Of a stretch of 64,000 bases of DNA, positions 1 to 26,827 are shown in pieces (the first letter of the stretch is position 1; every line of letters starts with the position of its first letter). The stretch lies in assembly GCA_946902875.1 (NCBI GenBank), contig OX336350.1, forward strand, positions 18,156,048 through 18,220,047, given 5' to 3'. The notes beneath the pieces were generated by a model. That model was not told where the DNA came from. It did not search any database and worked only from the letters and a program-made list of their open reading frames with translations. Origin of the DNA: Nematopogon swammerdamellus. Taxonomy: Eukaryota; Arthropoda; Insecta; Lepidoptera; Adelidae. Both the position numbers and the translations under genes were made by a program.

Positions 1-587
1 TATTCTGTTATGTTGTCATTGATGAAAATGGAGTAAAACGAAATATTTTTCTGAGAAGACTTGCTTTATTTCAAGGATACATAAGCTATAACAAGTTTCC
101 GTTGTTTCAAAAGTTTGGAACTGGCTGGTGTCGTTTGTTGTTCTTTCTATCCTCAATGCATTACGTACAGAAAATTATCTGTTTTATTTGCGCACAAAGC
201 TCAGTAAATGGTTGCTGTGTTGTAATCTAGAGCCCAGGCTAAATACGTAAGTACGATAGCAGTTGATCACCAAACGTCGATCCTAATCCATCCTTACACA
301 GAAGGTTGTCTTGACTAGGATGCGGCTGATTTTGAATCGACAAAACCTAGCCTCAAGTTAAGCTTGATCTCTTTATCCTTCATTGAGCAAAACTCTTACA
401 ACTGCGACAGTCATCTTGTCATACTGATTTCTTTGCATCAAAACGTGTTGGCTTCTGTATCGCTTAATATAAGTCAAGAACTCAACCTATTTACTTTCGG
501 TTTTACCTATATATTACATGTCTCCGCATGTTATTTAATTAAAACAAGTGCACTCTGAAGAAAAAAAAAATGATATGCACGCATCAG

Positions 588-625
588 CTTCAAGCTGTTA
601 GTGCTATAAATAATAATAATAATAA
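588..625 (+). repeat. CR1-like LINE 3' tail
   Basis: A short tail in which the bases around 'cagcttcaagctgttagtg' are followed by a run of TAA triplets. The same tail appears inverted near 36010-36060 and 38690-38720, so it is the end of a dispersed LINE family. The preceding 1-580 shows no gene or repeat that I recognise. Confidence 0.45.
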
Positions 626-689
626 AAAAGAAGAAAGCTGTCAAACCGACAGGTTGTGAAATTTTTCTCTCTCTCTATGAAATAAAGTT

Positions 690-1575
690 AAAAGGCTACG
701 AAGGCGTCCTGCCGGGTCTCCGCTTGACGCGGACTCATCAGCAACGGCGGCGCGAGGTCCTGCAGCATGCGGACGTTACTAGGCCGGAGCCCGGCATCGC
801 AACCACAACGTAGCCAACGAGTGAACAACACAGCCTCTCAGCAAGCAGCAACGCAGGAAGACGACGGCGGACAAGAGCGGCAACTAGTCGCAGTACTGGA
901 AGAGGACGTCCCAGGCCAGCGCGCAGCCACCAAGTGCAGCCGGCGCGGCGCGCCGCCAGAGCACCTCGTCGTGCAGTACCGCGCCCTCTCCCCCTACACC
1001 GGCGACGGTGCCGCCGTGCCCGCCGCTTCTTAAACTGAGACCTGCATCTTCTTCCACTCCTGCACGCCCACCATCCACGTCCAGCTCGCCTTCAAAAGAG
1101 GACGGCGGACCGTCGACACTGCCCTCGCCACAACATCCACGACGGGGACGGTGTCCGGCACCGGCCGGCTTGGGGCCGTCGGGGTCCCGTACCCCACTTA
1201 CAGCCCCCGCTGCCGGTGCCATAGTGCAACACCCTCGCGGCGCGCGCACGATGAACAAGTTCACTTAAAGTGCTGCGTGTCGTCGCTCCGCAGTAAGTGG
1301 ATACGGAGCTCTCCGAGATGGGGGTGGTGGTGGCCTACGTGTCTAGTACCACCACCTATCGCTTGTAGCTTGCCTCGCGTCGTCTCGGAGAGCTCCGTAG
1401 CCACGGCCTGCACCCGCCGGCGTGCTTGGAGGCTTGCCTCCCGCCGCCGGCGTACATTACCGTTTTTATTTAGATTTTATATTAATTTTGTGTATTTTTA
1501 TTACTTTTTGTAAAATGTATGTAAAATTAATATAATATATTTTAAAAACGTGAAATAAAGAATAATAATAATAAT
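690..1575 (+). mobile_element. Internally deleted non-LTR element (family A)
   Basis: A GC-rich block with short, frameshifted open frames (767-1033 and 1008-1268). The part from 1155 to 1470 is nearly the same as 8586-8850, and a smaller piece recurs at 38275-38350. It ends in 'gtgaaataaag' and TAA triplets, as expected for a reverse-transcribed 3' end. The open frames are proline, serine and arginine rich and have no domain I recognise. They could be remnants of ORF1 of a LINE. The family name is not known to me. Confidence 0.5.
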
Positions 1576-1682
1576 GTATAGATGGAGCATCACGCCATTA
1601 TTCATATGAGCTGAACAGTGGGGCCGAAAGCAAAAAAAGTCTGAGAAAATATTATGATTTTCGATTGAGTTCCGATTTGCTA

Positions 1683-1725
1683 TCACTTTGACTTTACCGC
1701 GAGCAAAGCCGCGGGCACAGCTAGT
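1683..1725 (+). mobile_element. Helitron-like 3' terminus
   Basis: A GC hairpin (CCGCGAGC..GCCGCGGG) is followed about 10 bases later by CTAGT. This is the arrangement of Helitron 3' ends common in Lepidoptera. Similar ends occur at 30501-30541 and 44487-44529. No 5' end was identified. Confidence 0.45.
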
Positions 1726-1747
1726 AATATAATAAAATAATATGTCA

Positions 1748-2045
1748 GTCAGTTAGTGTGTAAGCCACTACTGGACATACGCCTCTCCAATTTTCCTCCA
1801 GTCCTCCCGGCCTTCAGCGATACGGAACCACTGCTTTCCGCCGACTTACGTCGCACCTGGCGGGTGGTCTTCCCAGACTCCGTTTTCCTGTCCACGGCCG
1901 CCAATGTAGGACACGGTAACTCCAACAATCGTCGTCTCTTCGGCTAATGTGCCCAGCCCACTGCCACTTGAGCTTAGCCACCCGGTGTCCAATATCGACT
2001 ACTTTGATGCGTCGGCGGATTGCCTCGTTACACATCATATCACCA
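1748..2045 (-). mobile_element. RTE-clade LINE fragment (3' part of ORF2)
   Basis: On the minus strand this encodes a degenerate copy of the RTE ORF2 C-terminus. The features are 'NEAIRRR-K', 'HRVAKLKWQWAGHISRR' and a GRPPARW-like motif, ending in the 'AYVQQWT'-like tail. Frames are broken. Other copies lie at 6640-7063, 25385-25520, 32280-33180 and 63385-63552, so this is a common dead family here. Confidence 0.75.
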
Positions 2046-2240
2046 TTTTATGTGGGTTAACATTCAAAATTAATATTTTAATTTGATTACTGCACGTACA
2101 TTGAAAACCTGGGGCATAACAGAAATCCTCCCGCTACACTCCCGGAACATGTCCTGGGACAAGAGGACGGATGGCAACCCTACTCTCATCTCTCTTCTCT
2201 GCCTCCAAGGAGCAGTGTGTAATTATCTTATTTTGAACGC
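2046..2240. other. Unassigned stretch upstream of TRIP13
   Basis: No open frame with recognisable similarity and no clear repeat ends. It may hold the TRIP13 promoter or a 5' non-coding exon, but nothing in it proves that. Confidence 0.3.
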
Positions 2241-2244
2241 AAGT

Positions 2245-2441
2245 CTGGATGGAACTGGATGTAAGATGGCCGCATAGCAGACTCAGTTGTGTTCTCCTCT
2301 AGTCTAGTATAGCCAGCAATCCAGGGAAGTCTCCGGTATGGCACCTACCTTCTCGGAGGTGATATTGGCTGGTCGGAGCTGGCGCTTTGGCCCCTCTGAC
2401 TCAGCCACCCATACCGGATTACATAAAAAAAAAAAAAAAAA
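2245..2441 (+). mobile_element. 5'-truncated tRNA-derived SINE copy
   Basis: This matches the 3' half of the full SINE at 45272-45676 ('ggatgtaagatgg' through 'ccacccatac-ggattacat') and ends in a 17-base A run. The tRNA-like head is missing. It ends 30 bases before a possible splice acceptor upstream of the TRIP13 start. Confidence 0.75.
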
Positions 2442-2485
2442 GTCACTAGTAATGTTCTTTTGTACTGCAGGTCTACTCTGCAGTT

Positions 2486-3805
2486 ATGTCGTCGCCTGCA
2501 GCCATCGTGCATGTAGAGGTGGTCCTCGAAGCTTGCAACACGTTATCCCACAGCCGCATCGCAGCTCTCATCCAGACCCTCCTGTTGGAGCTTGATGAAG
2601 TCAAGCCAGGCGTAACATTTGTACCGACGGATTTCCCCCAAGAATCACCTCTACAAGGTGCTGTAAGATCCATTCAGCTCTGCGAAATGTATCACTGCAA
2701 CTCCACTGCCTTACACCCCACCGCGGTGGACTGCGTGTTTCATATCTACACCCCCGATTCCGGCGGAGCCGCACCCGAAATAGGAAACGGAGGGGAAGAA
2801 TCTGCGGCACCCTCCACGCACTGGGTGCTACCTTCCGAGGACTTCCTCGGACTGTGGGAGAGTCTCGTCTTCGATTCCAACGTGAAGGGCCAGCTGCTCC
2901 GCGCCGTGGAGACGGCCGCGCTCTTCTCGGCCAGAGGTGTCGACACGAACATCATCAACTGGAACAACGTCGTCCTTCTGCACGGCCCGCCCGGCACCGG
3001 CAAGACTAGCCTCTGCAAGGCGCTGGCGCAGAAGCTGTCGATCCGACTCGACGGCCGCTACCGCCGCGCTCAACTCGTCGAGATCAACAGTCACAGCCTG
3101 TTCTCCAAGTGGTTCTCGGAGAGCGGCAAGCTGGTGATGAAAATGTTCGATCAGATCAAGGCGCTAGCTGAAGATCCGGACGTTCTCGTGTGCGTTTTGA
3201 TCGACGAAGTCGAGTCGCTGACGCACGCACGAAAAGCGGCAATGAACGGAGTCGAACCGTCGGATTCGATTCGCGTCGTCAATGCGGTCCTGACGCAGAT
3301 CGATCAAATGCAACGCTTTCCAAACGTCCTCACGCTTACGACGTCCAACATGACGGGAGCGATAGACCTGGCCTTCGTGGACCGGGCCGACATCGAGCTT
3401 TACATAGGTCTGCCGTCGCTGCAGACAGTCTACCAGATATACTACGGCTGCCTCAATGAGCTCATGAACAAGGCAATCCTAGACCGCACGCACCTCTTCA
3501 ACTTCCAAAGCTTGGAAAAGTGCAACTTTACAAGCAGCGGCGCCACAGAAAATAGCCTTAAACTGCTGAATATCGCCAAGAAAAGCGAGGGCCTAAGCGG
3601 ACGTAGCCTGCGCAAGATTCCTATTCTAGCCCACTGCCTCTGCGCTCACAAATTCACCGGTGGCGCACAGGTCTCGCTGGATGAGTTCCTCAAATCTATG
3701 GAACGGGCGGTGGAAGAGAAGAAAGGTGTGCCGGCCACTGATTGTTTGGAAAAATCTCTCCAAAACCGTTTCAAAATAGCTCAAAATGGAGACACAGGCA
3801 AATAG
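2486..3805 (+). CDS. TRIP13: Pachytene checkpoint protein 2 homologue (TRIP13), AAA+ ATPase
   Basis: A single 439-codon exon encodes the whole protein. TRIP13/Pch2 is a hexameric AAA+ ATPase that remodels HORMA-domain proteins (HORMADs in meiosis, MAD2 at the spindle checkpoint). Visible motifs are Walker A GPPGTGKT (residues 167-174), Walker B VLIDEVESL (237-245, with D240 and E241), sensor 1 Asn288 in LTTSN, a probable arginine finger in VDRADIE (about 300), and sensor 2 GLSGRSLRKIP (369-379, Arg373). Residues 1-120 form the N-terminal adaptor-binding region. The length matches the family, so the ATG at 2486 is the best start. Possible acceptors 'ctgcag' lie just upstream (about 2471 and 2483), which would fit a 5' UTR intron. 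An AATAAA lies at 3954. No coding introns and no frameshift. All catalytic residues are present, so it is probably functional. Confidence 0.93.
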   Translation: MSSPAAIVHVEVVLEACNTLSHSRIAALIQTLLLELDEVKPGVTFVPTDFPQESPLQGAVRSIQLCEMYHCNSTALHPTAVDCVFHIYTPDSGGAAPEIGNGGEESAAPSTHWVLPSEDFLGLWESLVFDSNVKGQLLRAVETAALFSARGVDTNIINWNNVVLLHGPPGTGKTSLCKALAQKLSIRLDGRYRRAQLVEINSHSLFSKWFSESGKLVMKMFDQIKALAEDPDVLVCVLIDEVESLTHARKAAMNGVEPSDSIRVVNAVLTQIDQMQRFPNVLTLTTSNMTGAIDLAFVDRADIELYIGLPSLQTVYQIYYGCLNELMNKAILDRTHLFNFQSLEKCNFTSSGATENSLKLLNIAKKSEGLSGRSLRKIPILAHCLCAHKFTGGAQVSLDEFLKSMERAVEEKKGVPATDCLEKSLQNRFKIAQNGDTGK

Positions 3806-3818
3806 GTTTATATGTATG

Positions 3819-3920
3819 TCTCCGGTATGGCACCTATCTTCACGGAGGTGATATTGGTTGGTCGGAGCATGTGGTTTGGCCCCTCCGACTCAGCCACCCA
3901 TTTTGGACTATACAAAAAAA
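3819..3920 (+). mobile_element. SINE 3' fragment just after the TRIP13 stop
   Basis: Starts about 14 bases after the TRIP13 stop and matches the 3' third of the SINE at 45272-45676 ('ctccggtatggcacctat' through 'cagccaccca'), ending in an A run. It would form part of the TRIP13 3' UTR. Confidence 0.75.
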
Positions 3921-3953
3921 AGGTTTTCTTAAGGCCTGCAACACACAGTCTCC

Positions 3954-3959
3954 AATAAA
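3954..3959 (+). terminator. Candidate polyadenylation signal for TRIP13
   Basis: AATAAA lies 149 bases after the TRIP13 stop, just past the SINE tail. It is the first canonical signal in the right orientation. Confidence 0.45.
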
Positions 3960-4004
3960 CTTGAAATAGATATTTATAAAAAACTCGCAAGTGTACAAGT
4001 GCTC

Positions 4005-4125
4005 TGCGATAGGGCCTGCAGCCACCCTGGCCGTCTTGTGGCCTTCACGGAGGACGTAGGCTGGCTGGGGTACTTAGCTGGAGATCAAGGGGGTTTGCAC
4101 GAAGGTCCAAGACCGAGAGGGGCTA
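4005..4125 (+). repeat. Dispersed LINE-associated repeat (family C)
   Basis: Holds 'cctgcagccaccctgg' and 'gtttgcacgaaggtcc'. The same text occurs inverted at 43790-43960 and 47930-48065. It is probably the 3' UTR of a non-LTR retrotransposon. Confidence 0.45.
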
Positions 4126-4226
4126 GTTTTTTTATTATTATTATTTATTATGTTGACACTAGCAGCCTTTAGCTGATGCTTTCACTTGATAATACGTTTA
4201 TTTTTATTTTTATTATTATTGTTTTA

Positions 4227-4535
4227 TGGTTCCGTACCTTAAAGGGAAAAACGGAACCATTATAAGATCACTCCGGTGTCCGTCCGTCTTGTCTCAGGGA
4301 TTTTTCTCAAAAACTGAGTAACGTAGAAACTTGAAATTTGGCATAATGATAGATCTAGATGACGCGCACATATGTATATCACTTTTCAAAAACTATGTAA
4401 AAGTTTATTAAACTAATATATCATGTGGGGTGGGGTATCATTTCAAAGAGCTGGATTCTAAAAATATTGTTTCTACAATTTTAAGTGCAGTGCCCCCCCC
4501 CCCCCCCCCCCGCCCCCCCCCCCCCCCCGACCTGT
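4227..4535 (+). repeat. 'ggttccgta' repeat with poly-C tract
   Basis: Begins with 'ggttccgtaccttaaaggg', then a 'gtccgtccgtc' block, and ends near a C run of nearly 40 bases broken by one G (4492-4528). The same layout (ggttccgta, gtccgtccg, poly-C) is seen at 60163-60860. This is a dispersed family of unknown class. Confidence 0.5.
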
Positions 4536-4744
4536 TTCTGTTCTAGGTTTCTCAATATTAAGCCATAGATTTACAGGTTTTTCAAACTGCAGGTTTTTTC
4601 GACATTGTAATATTTTTGTGGAAAAAACATATTTTTTTTAGAATGGAATTTTTTTTAGTTTAATTTGCAGAGAGTCCTACAAAAACTGCTCTTCGATCAT
4701 TTCTAAACACGCAGAGCAGTTTACACTTGCGAGTTTTCAAGGTA

Positions 4745-6011
4745 AAGCCTGACCAGGAATATATGAGAGCTGTCATGATGGAGCCACTTTTTAGATTTAT
4801 ATAGCAACATTCAGTATAGTACGCACATATTGAATTGGCCGATGTTTTTATTCAAAATGTACTTTTGCACTGAAATACACAATAAGATATACAAATGTAT
4901 TTTAATTTAATGCATCTTTTATATATATTTTGATGTCAATGTAAAAAGAACTAGCCTTGACATTTACATGTTCACAACATTTTTTCCATGTATGTATCTG
5001 CAGATATGTCCTGAACCAAAGTGTACAAATTATAAAAAAAATTATTAATCGACCTTGCTGAAACACTAAACTTTTTAATAAAAATTCGAGTTCAGAAAAA
5101 CTTAACCTAAGCTATTTTTATTCGAACGTTTCGTAATTTTGTAATGTCAAAAAGTGTTTTTTGTTCAGAACGAATAATATTCACGTCCCTCTTTTGTTTC
5201 CTATTCGGTAAATAGATGCTTGAGATATAGTGCCCGGGACGGATCTCGGCGTGTCGTCGCCTCAGCGGGCGACCCGCCACGCGAATAAACTATACAAGTA
5301 CGGTGCGGGTGCGAGGGAGAACACCGACGAACCGCTGCGGCGGCGACACGCCAAGATCCGCCCCGCGCATTATACACCTAGATAGAACAAAAAATAATTA
5401 CCTAATTGTACATTACGGCGGCCAATTCATGACAATCTCACTACAATGACATAACGTTGTTGCGTGTTTAAAATCACATAGTGTCAAAATAATACTTTCC
5501 TGTCAGTGTGACAACAGAATAGAAATAACATCTTGTTCATCTGGGCGATGCCTAAATATTTTATTTCGTCTTATTGATTAATTAATTGTTATATAACAGC
5601 CGTCTCGTATTGAGGTGAGTTTTGGTTAATATCTAAGGCCTGTATTGATATAGCATATAAAGTATTATAATAATCAAAGTGTACTAAGCTATGTTCAAAT
5701 ATTTCAGCGGCTGTTTAATTATAAGACTTGTTCTCGACTTTGCAAGTTTTTATTCCGGCTTGGACACAGCCATAAATCAGGTCCTGGCGCCCAACCTGCC
5801 TTCCTCAACATCCCCACGACCCATACCGACTCGCCTATACCGGGGTGCAAGAAATATACGCTACAACGTTTTACCTAAATGTCAGTTCAGAAGCAATTTT
5901 GACATTGACAACAGATTATCAAGCATCAAACATAATTGTGGCCAGTGTAAGAAATTAGTTCCAACGAAATTCCGCAATATGGCGGCCCCTCATATATTCC
6001 TGGTCAGGCTT
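4745..6011. mobile_element. 1.27-kb TIR transposon, TA target
   Basis: Inverted ends begin AAGCCTGACCAGGAATATAT at the left, and the complementary sequence ends at 6011. Both are flanked by TA (4743-4744 and 6012-6013). The TIR is about 21 bp. The only open frame (5691-6101) has no transposase motif I recognise, so the element is non-autonomous. A TA target suggests Tc1/mariner-like mobilisation. Confidence 0.65.
5231..5371. mobile_element. GC-rich palindromic MITE nested in the 4745-6011 element
   Basis: The ends GATCTCGGCGTGTCGTCGCC and GGCGACACGCCAAGATC are near-complementary. GC content is far above the AT-rich surroundings. No clear target duplication. Confidence 0.5.
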
Positions 6012-6639
6012 TACTATCTGATGGAAGCAAATTTTTATCCATATTATAAACTGGCCGTAAGGCACATTATGCATTTTCAAAATTTACGTAAGGGATTATG
6101 AAAAACATATCTTTTAGAGCTTGCGACTGATTTATTATATCTTCAACAGAATAGTAGCTGTAATGGCGACTGTAAATACGACTGTGAAGCAATAAAGGAA
6201 ATATTCACCCTTAATATACTCACCTGCGTGACCAACTCTCAGAAACTAAACAAAACAGAGCGAGCAAGACCAACACTTGCAAGCACTTCATAAGCAACAA
6301 GAGTTGTCGAAGATCGGAACCATCTTCCGTAGGACATTATCAGTGCAAACAACGTAAACTAATTTTAAAAACCGTTTGGACACTCGTCTGAATAAGATAA
6401 AAATGTAAGTGAACCAAAACAGAATAAGTGAAAAAAAAAACTGAAAAATTGTAACTACACCAATGAACTATGAACTTTATTTAGATACATCAGCCCAGGC
6501 TTCCTGTCTAAAATAAAATAAATAAATGGCGGGACCACACTAGGCGGAATTGCGGAGCGGCACGACACAATACACAAAATCAGTTATAAATAAAATATAT
6601 TGTTTTAATGAAATTGTATCAGATAGAGCGCACCATGTG

Positions 6640-7063
6640 GCAGTTTGGCAAACGTGGACTCCGACGGTCGTCCAAAGGTTGAAAGTTGCCCAAAGGTTGA
6701 AAGTTGTCCAGCGAACAATGAAGGCGCCATGCTGGGAATATCGCTACGTGATATGGTGCGTAACGAGGCAATCCGCCGACGCACCAAAATAGTCGATATT
6801 GGACACCGGGTGGCTAAGTTCAAGTGGCAGTGGGTCGGGCACTTCAGCCGAAGAGACGACGACCGTTGGAGTGACCGTGTCCGGTGTCCTACACTTCGCG
6901 GCCGTGGACAGGAAAACGGAGTCTGGGAAGACCACCCGCCAGGTGGGACGACGAAATCAAGTATGTCGGCGGAAAGCAGTTGTTCCGTTCCGCTGAAGGC
7001 CGGGGGGACTGGAGGAAAATTGGAGAGGCTTATGTCCAGCAGTGGATGCATACACGCTGACTG
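6640..7063 (+). mobile_element. RTE-clade LINE fragment
   Basis: Plus-strand relic of the RTE ORF2 C-terminus: 'NEAIRRRTKIVDIGHRVAKF', 'KWQWVGHFSRRDDDRWSDRV', then frameshifts into 'PPGGTTKSSMSAESS' and 'MSSSGC'. It is the same family as 1748-2045. Confidence 0.75.
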
Positions 7064-7154
7064 ACTGCGGCAGCGGCGCAGCGCTGCTCGTCTAAATAGA
7101 CTCTGGAGTCTGGCGCACCGTGCCGTGCATTTTCGCTGCCGCTAGCGCGGTATA

Positions 7155-8585
7155 GAAAGCGGTGACACTAATTTGACCTATACTGTTTGCCTTTATGTAT
7201 TAGCATTTTTTGTATACTAGCGTTTTTAAACCGCACAGGTGTCGGCGCCTGCGCATGCTAATCTCCGTAAGATGGCGCAAATATTCGCGGCCGCAATTCG
7301 TTACGCAAGGAGAGAGAAAAAACATTTTTCGAAAAAAAAAATATATATAACACCAAAATTTTGCATTGTTTTAATTTCCTACAAATATATGTATACCTTA
7401 CAATATGCACTGACCTTTAATTTGATTCCAAATTGTTAGTTGAACATTGAACATAATATAGTGAAGTTAAGGTTTTTTTTTTTCGATTTCACAAACTCGT
7501 GAATGGATAAAAACCTCCAATAATAACACATTCACTTCAGAAATGGTATATTCTTTCGAATTTATACACAAACACAATAAACTACTGATTCAAAACACCA
7601 AAAATATTTAATTTTTATATGAGGCGGCGGCGCGGCCTGTTCGCACGCGAAAATGGCGTCCGTCACCAAGTCTCGAAATCAACTGAGAATTCTGTTAGTT
7701 TTTTACTCTAGGCGCCAAAGTGAATCAGATCAAGTAGGGCATATATTCACCTTTGTTTATAATGAGTATAATCAGCTTTAAGTTTAATGAGCCTTATCAC
7801 ATATTCAAGAGCGTGTATTTTAATGCTGAAGGGCGGCCGCGCCACCGGGACAAAGTCCTCCCGGCACACACCTGAAGCTCGATTCTGCTATAAGATTAGT
7901 GCGTGTGTTATGTTTGTGTTTCGTCAAAACCGCACGTTTCGCCGAAATGCTATTCTACTCGCTAAGTTAGAGCAAACGCGCGTGTTATGTTATGTTATGT
8001 TTGTGAAACACTAACACGCCGTCTGCTTCAAAGTAACGATGTGTTTATTTTTGAGGTGATTTCGAATGTTTTGTTTTTAGTTTTGGGTTTAATTTTAAAT
8101 TGTTGTTTGTGAAAGTTTCGAAAAATGGCAGAAGGCTATCTAGAAATGAGAATGAGGAGACAGGGATCGCCGAGAGAAAACGGAGATACCCGTCAAACCC
8201 TCTCGACGTACCGATGAATTTGCTATTTTATTATTTATGATTTATTATTTATTACTTATTACTTGTCACTTGTCACTTGTTATTTATTATTTATTATGTA
8301 TTATTTATTATTTATTATTGGTTGTTAGTTATTTGTTATTTATTTATTTAAATCCTTTATTTCACATTTTTAAAATGTTATATTAATTTTACATATTTAA
8401 ACTAAAACTAATAAAAAATACATAAAATGTACAAATTTAATAAAAACGGTAATTATTAATTATTCATGTTTGCCGTTTTGGCTTCTAAATATATTATGTT
8501 AACGTACCTACTATTCAGATTATTTCAGTGAAATTATATTAATTGTAATATCACTTACTTTTATGCATATTATATTTTATATTTA
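7155..8585. repeat. AT-rich intergenic stretch with TTATTTA-type tandem repeat
   Basis: No gene seen. At 8221-8345 there is a degenerate run of TTATTTA/TTACTTG heptamer-like repeats. The rest is AT rich and unassigned. Confidence 0.35.
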
Positions 8586-8955
8586 TGTGCCGGTGCCATA
8601 GTGCACCACCCTCGCGGCGCGCGCATGATGATGGTTCATCGACTTAAAGTGCTGCGCGTCGTCGCTCCGCAGTAAGTGGATACGGAGCTCTCCGAGATGG
8701 GGGTGGTGGTGGCCTACGTGTCTAGTACCACCACCTATCGCTCGAAGCTAGTCTCGCGTCGTCCCGGAGAGCTCCGTAGCCACGGCCTGCACCCGCCGGC
8801 GCGCTTGGGGCTTGTCTCCCGCCGTCGGCGGAATTTTACCGTTTTCTTTTTTTTGTTTTTGTCTGTATTAATTTTGTATGTATTTTTTAAATTGTATAGA
8901 TAGAATTAATATAGATATGTAAATAGAATAAGAAAACGTGACAATAAAGAAAATT
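8586..8955 (+). mobile_element. 3' fragment of family A non-LTR element
   Basis: Near-identical to 1155-1470 ('gtgccggtgccatagtgca', 'cggagctctccgagatggg', 'cacggcctgcacccgccgg') and ends with 'cgtgacaataaag'. It is a truncated copy with no intact frame. Confidence 0.6.
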
Positions 8956-9039
8956 ATATAACATTTTGTAAAAATGATTCTTTCTAGCAAATAAATCCCC
9001 AACAAAGAGGGATTTGTAAAATGGTATCACATCTATGAG

Positions 9040-9256
9040 CGTGTCGCCAAGCGACGAAAATCAGTAAACATTTGCACTCAATTTGAACAAAATAAATGTA
9101 TAACTCGCTTAATTATGAATGTTTGTTACAATAATTAATTCTTGCATATTTTTATGCACCTATTACGCATAATTCATTATTTTTATTGGTAAGTATTTAA
9201 AAGAAAAAACTTTAGTCAACATTATTGTCAGAATTTTTCGCGTTAGGCGACGCGAT
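9040..9256. mobile_element. Small palindromic MITE
   Basis: The left end GTGTCGCCAAGCGACGAAAA is complementary, with a few changes, to the right end ending at about 9256. No coding sequence inside. Confidence 0.4.
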
Positions 9257-9567
9257 GTCAAACCTTCACCTAAGCTCCGCCTCCTGTTACCATAGACACT
9301 AACTAAACGAGTTTTGTAAATAGCAGAATAGCATCATGTGGAAACCACGTCCAAACTTACTCGTGTTATGTTTGACTCAAACACAACACACGAAGTATGT
9401 TTGAAAATTGTGCAATTAGCAGAATCGAGCTTCTGAGCGGTTAAGTACATAATGCTCATACTTTGTTCATTATCACTAACACTACACTACTTTCTACTTT
9501 CTCTGGGATACAATACAATAATTTGTACTTAACCACAGAGCAAAATAGTACTTAACTATTTAACTAC

Positions 9568-9953
9568 AGTGGAGCCTCGATAATCCGTACTCAGGCTAAT
9601 CCGAACGGCGCCAAGTGACCCCCTCTGGCCCGCCGCTGGGAGGCAGCAGTGAACTTATGTTTTTCTGTTAGTTGTGAACGAGCTAGTGCGACGTATACTC
9701 TGCGCTTCACTCGCGCGCTGTTTCTTGGTTATCGACGTGTCCACTGTCCACTTTACTCTGTGCTGTACTCGCGCTCGTGTTCCGTGTCGTGTTATTGTTG
9801 GTTATACGAGTAGACATGATTCATACACCCCGCCAGACTAAAATAGATAATTTATAACGAAGTAACTGTTTTTGTGTATTTTATGATGTACGTTATGATG
9901 TCGTGAGTCGGAACAGGGGTAGTTTTTTGGTAGTTCGGATTATCAAGGTACAT
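9568..9953. mobile_element. Pogo/Tigger-like MITE
   Basis: The left end CAGTGGAGCCTCGATAATCC follows TA, and the right end contains 'ttcggattatcaaggta'. This is the 'CAGT...GATAATCCG' terminus typical of insect pogo-like non-autonomous elements. The right TIR is degenerate. Confidence 0.55.
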
Positions 9954-10474
9954 AGAATTCTGTAAGTAAACTGTGTGTCAATGTGAGCGTGATGTGAGTA
10001 GACTGCATAAAAAAACCCCTACCCTTGAAAAGTCAAAAATATTATAGTTTACTTAAAGGAGTCGGGAGACTGCTAAGTAAATACCCACTCAACTCTTAAG
10101 TTTTTATATTTTATTTAATGGACGCCCATGAACATTGCGAGAGTTGCTACATTTTTTTCTTCTTTTTTCTACACTGTGGGTCTAAGAGCAGGGAATTATT
10201 TCGGTGTCAGCAAAAAATAAGAACACTGTTTATGAAATCAATTTTATTTTATTTTATAAGTAAGTACCACTTTACTGATGAACAATTTTTCTTAATTATT
10301 TTAAGAATATACTAGTGGAATTTTATTGAATTCATACGTTTGCAGTAAACAGAAATGTCTTATACAACAACAGGTGCAAAACCTAATCAGTGCTAATTGG
10401 TTTTCAGGCTCACACATACATTTTTCAGAGAAGATTTTCCAAATCCGTCATATAATTATGGTTGACGGTTGTTA

Positions 10475-10905
10475 TAAGGGAACGTACCGTACCCATACAA
10501 AGTGACCGATTTTAGGCCACTTGAACCCCCCCCCCCCCCCCCTCATCCCAAGTGACCACGTGCGGTATCTTGACTGCCCCCCCCCCCCCCCCCTCTAGAT
10601 TGCACGTGGCATTACAGTACTTGCTGTTTTTAAATGTATTTATGTAAGTTAAGCATTAAAGGTTGTATTTACTTTTGAATGTGAATACTTTTTGGTACAA
10701 AATTACAAACAGTGCCTGTCTAGTTCTTACGAAATACAGTGCCAGTCCATTGCTTCAGACCGTCGCGTCACTGCGTTTTTTTAGTCTTTTTAAACTATAT
10801 TTTGAAATAAGACGATGTGACGGCTAATAACCCCCCTTGGTATTTTGACAAACCCCTCCCTCCCCCCAATGTGGTCATGTGGTATGGGTATGTTCCCTAA
10901 GCGTT
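10475..10905. mobile_element. MITE with two poly-C tracts
   Basis: The ends 'aagggaacgtaccgtaccc' and the complement of 'gggtatgttccct' face each other. Inside are two C runs (about 10527-10542 and 10579-10593), each following a 'gtgacc'/'cttg' motif. A related piece lies at 48660-48745. Confidence 0.45.
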
Positions 10906-10998
10906 GAATTGAGTGTGATTTTGTATGATAGATAATCCACCGACATTTTTATCTAAGGGGCATTGGTATGACAAAGCTCTTAGTACTGAGGGCGGTCA

Positions 10999-26541
<15,543 letters not shown>

Positions 26542-26827
26542 TACCTCTTGTTTTTAATTTATTTTTTTCTCCTTTTTTTTAATACGACTTTAGCCGCCTT
26601 ATAATAATTTTATTTTTTTGGCAATCGTCTTTTTAAGGTATTTTGGCCAGTGTCATGTAAGTGAGGATACATTGTCTTATGCGGTCAATTATGGGGAAAA
26701 AAATTCTAACTGAACACATGAGTCTTGACAACAAACAAAAAACATATACATACACATATCTTGGATATTTCAGAACCGGGAAATTTTATGAATCTATTGA
26801 AAAAATGTCGGGGGGGGGGGGGGGGGG

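Noticed and set aside
767..1513. Overlapping open frames on both strands rich in Pro, Ser, Arg
   Set aside because: They lie in a repeat that recurs at 8586 and 38275, change frame, and have no domain. Treated as LINE debris.
2473..3459. Other open frames antisense to or overlapping TRIP13
   Set aside because: Shadows of the TRIP13 exon, produced by its GC-rich codons.
5691..6101. 136-codon frame as a gene
   Set aside because: Spans the right end of a TIR transposon and has no recognisable motif.
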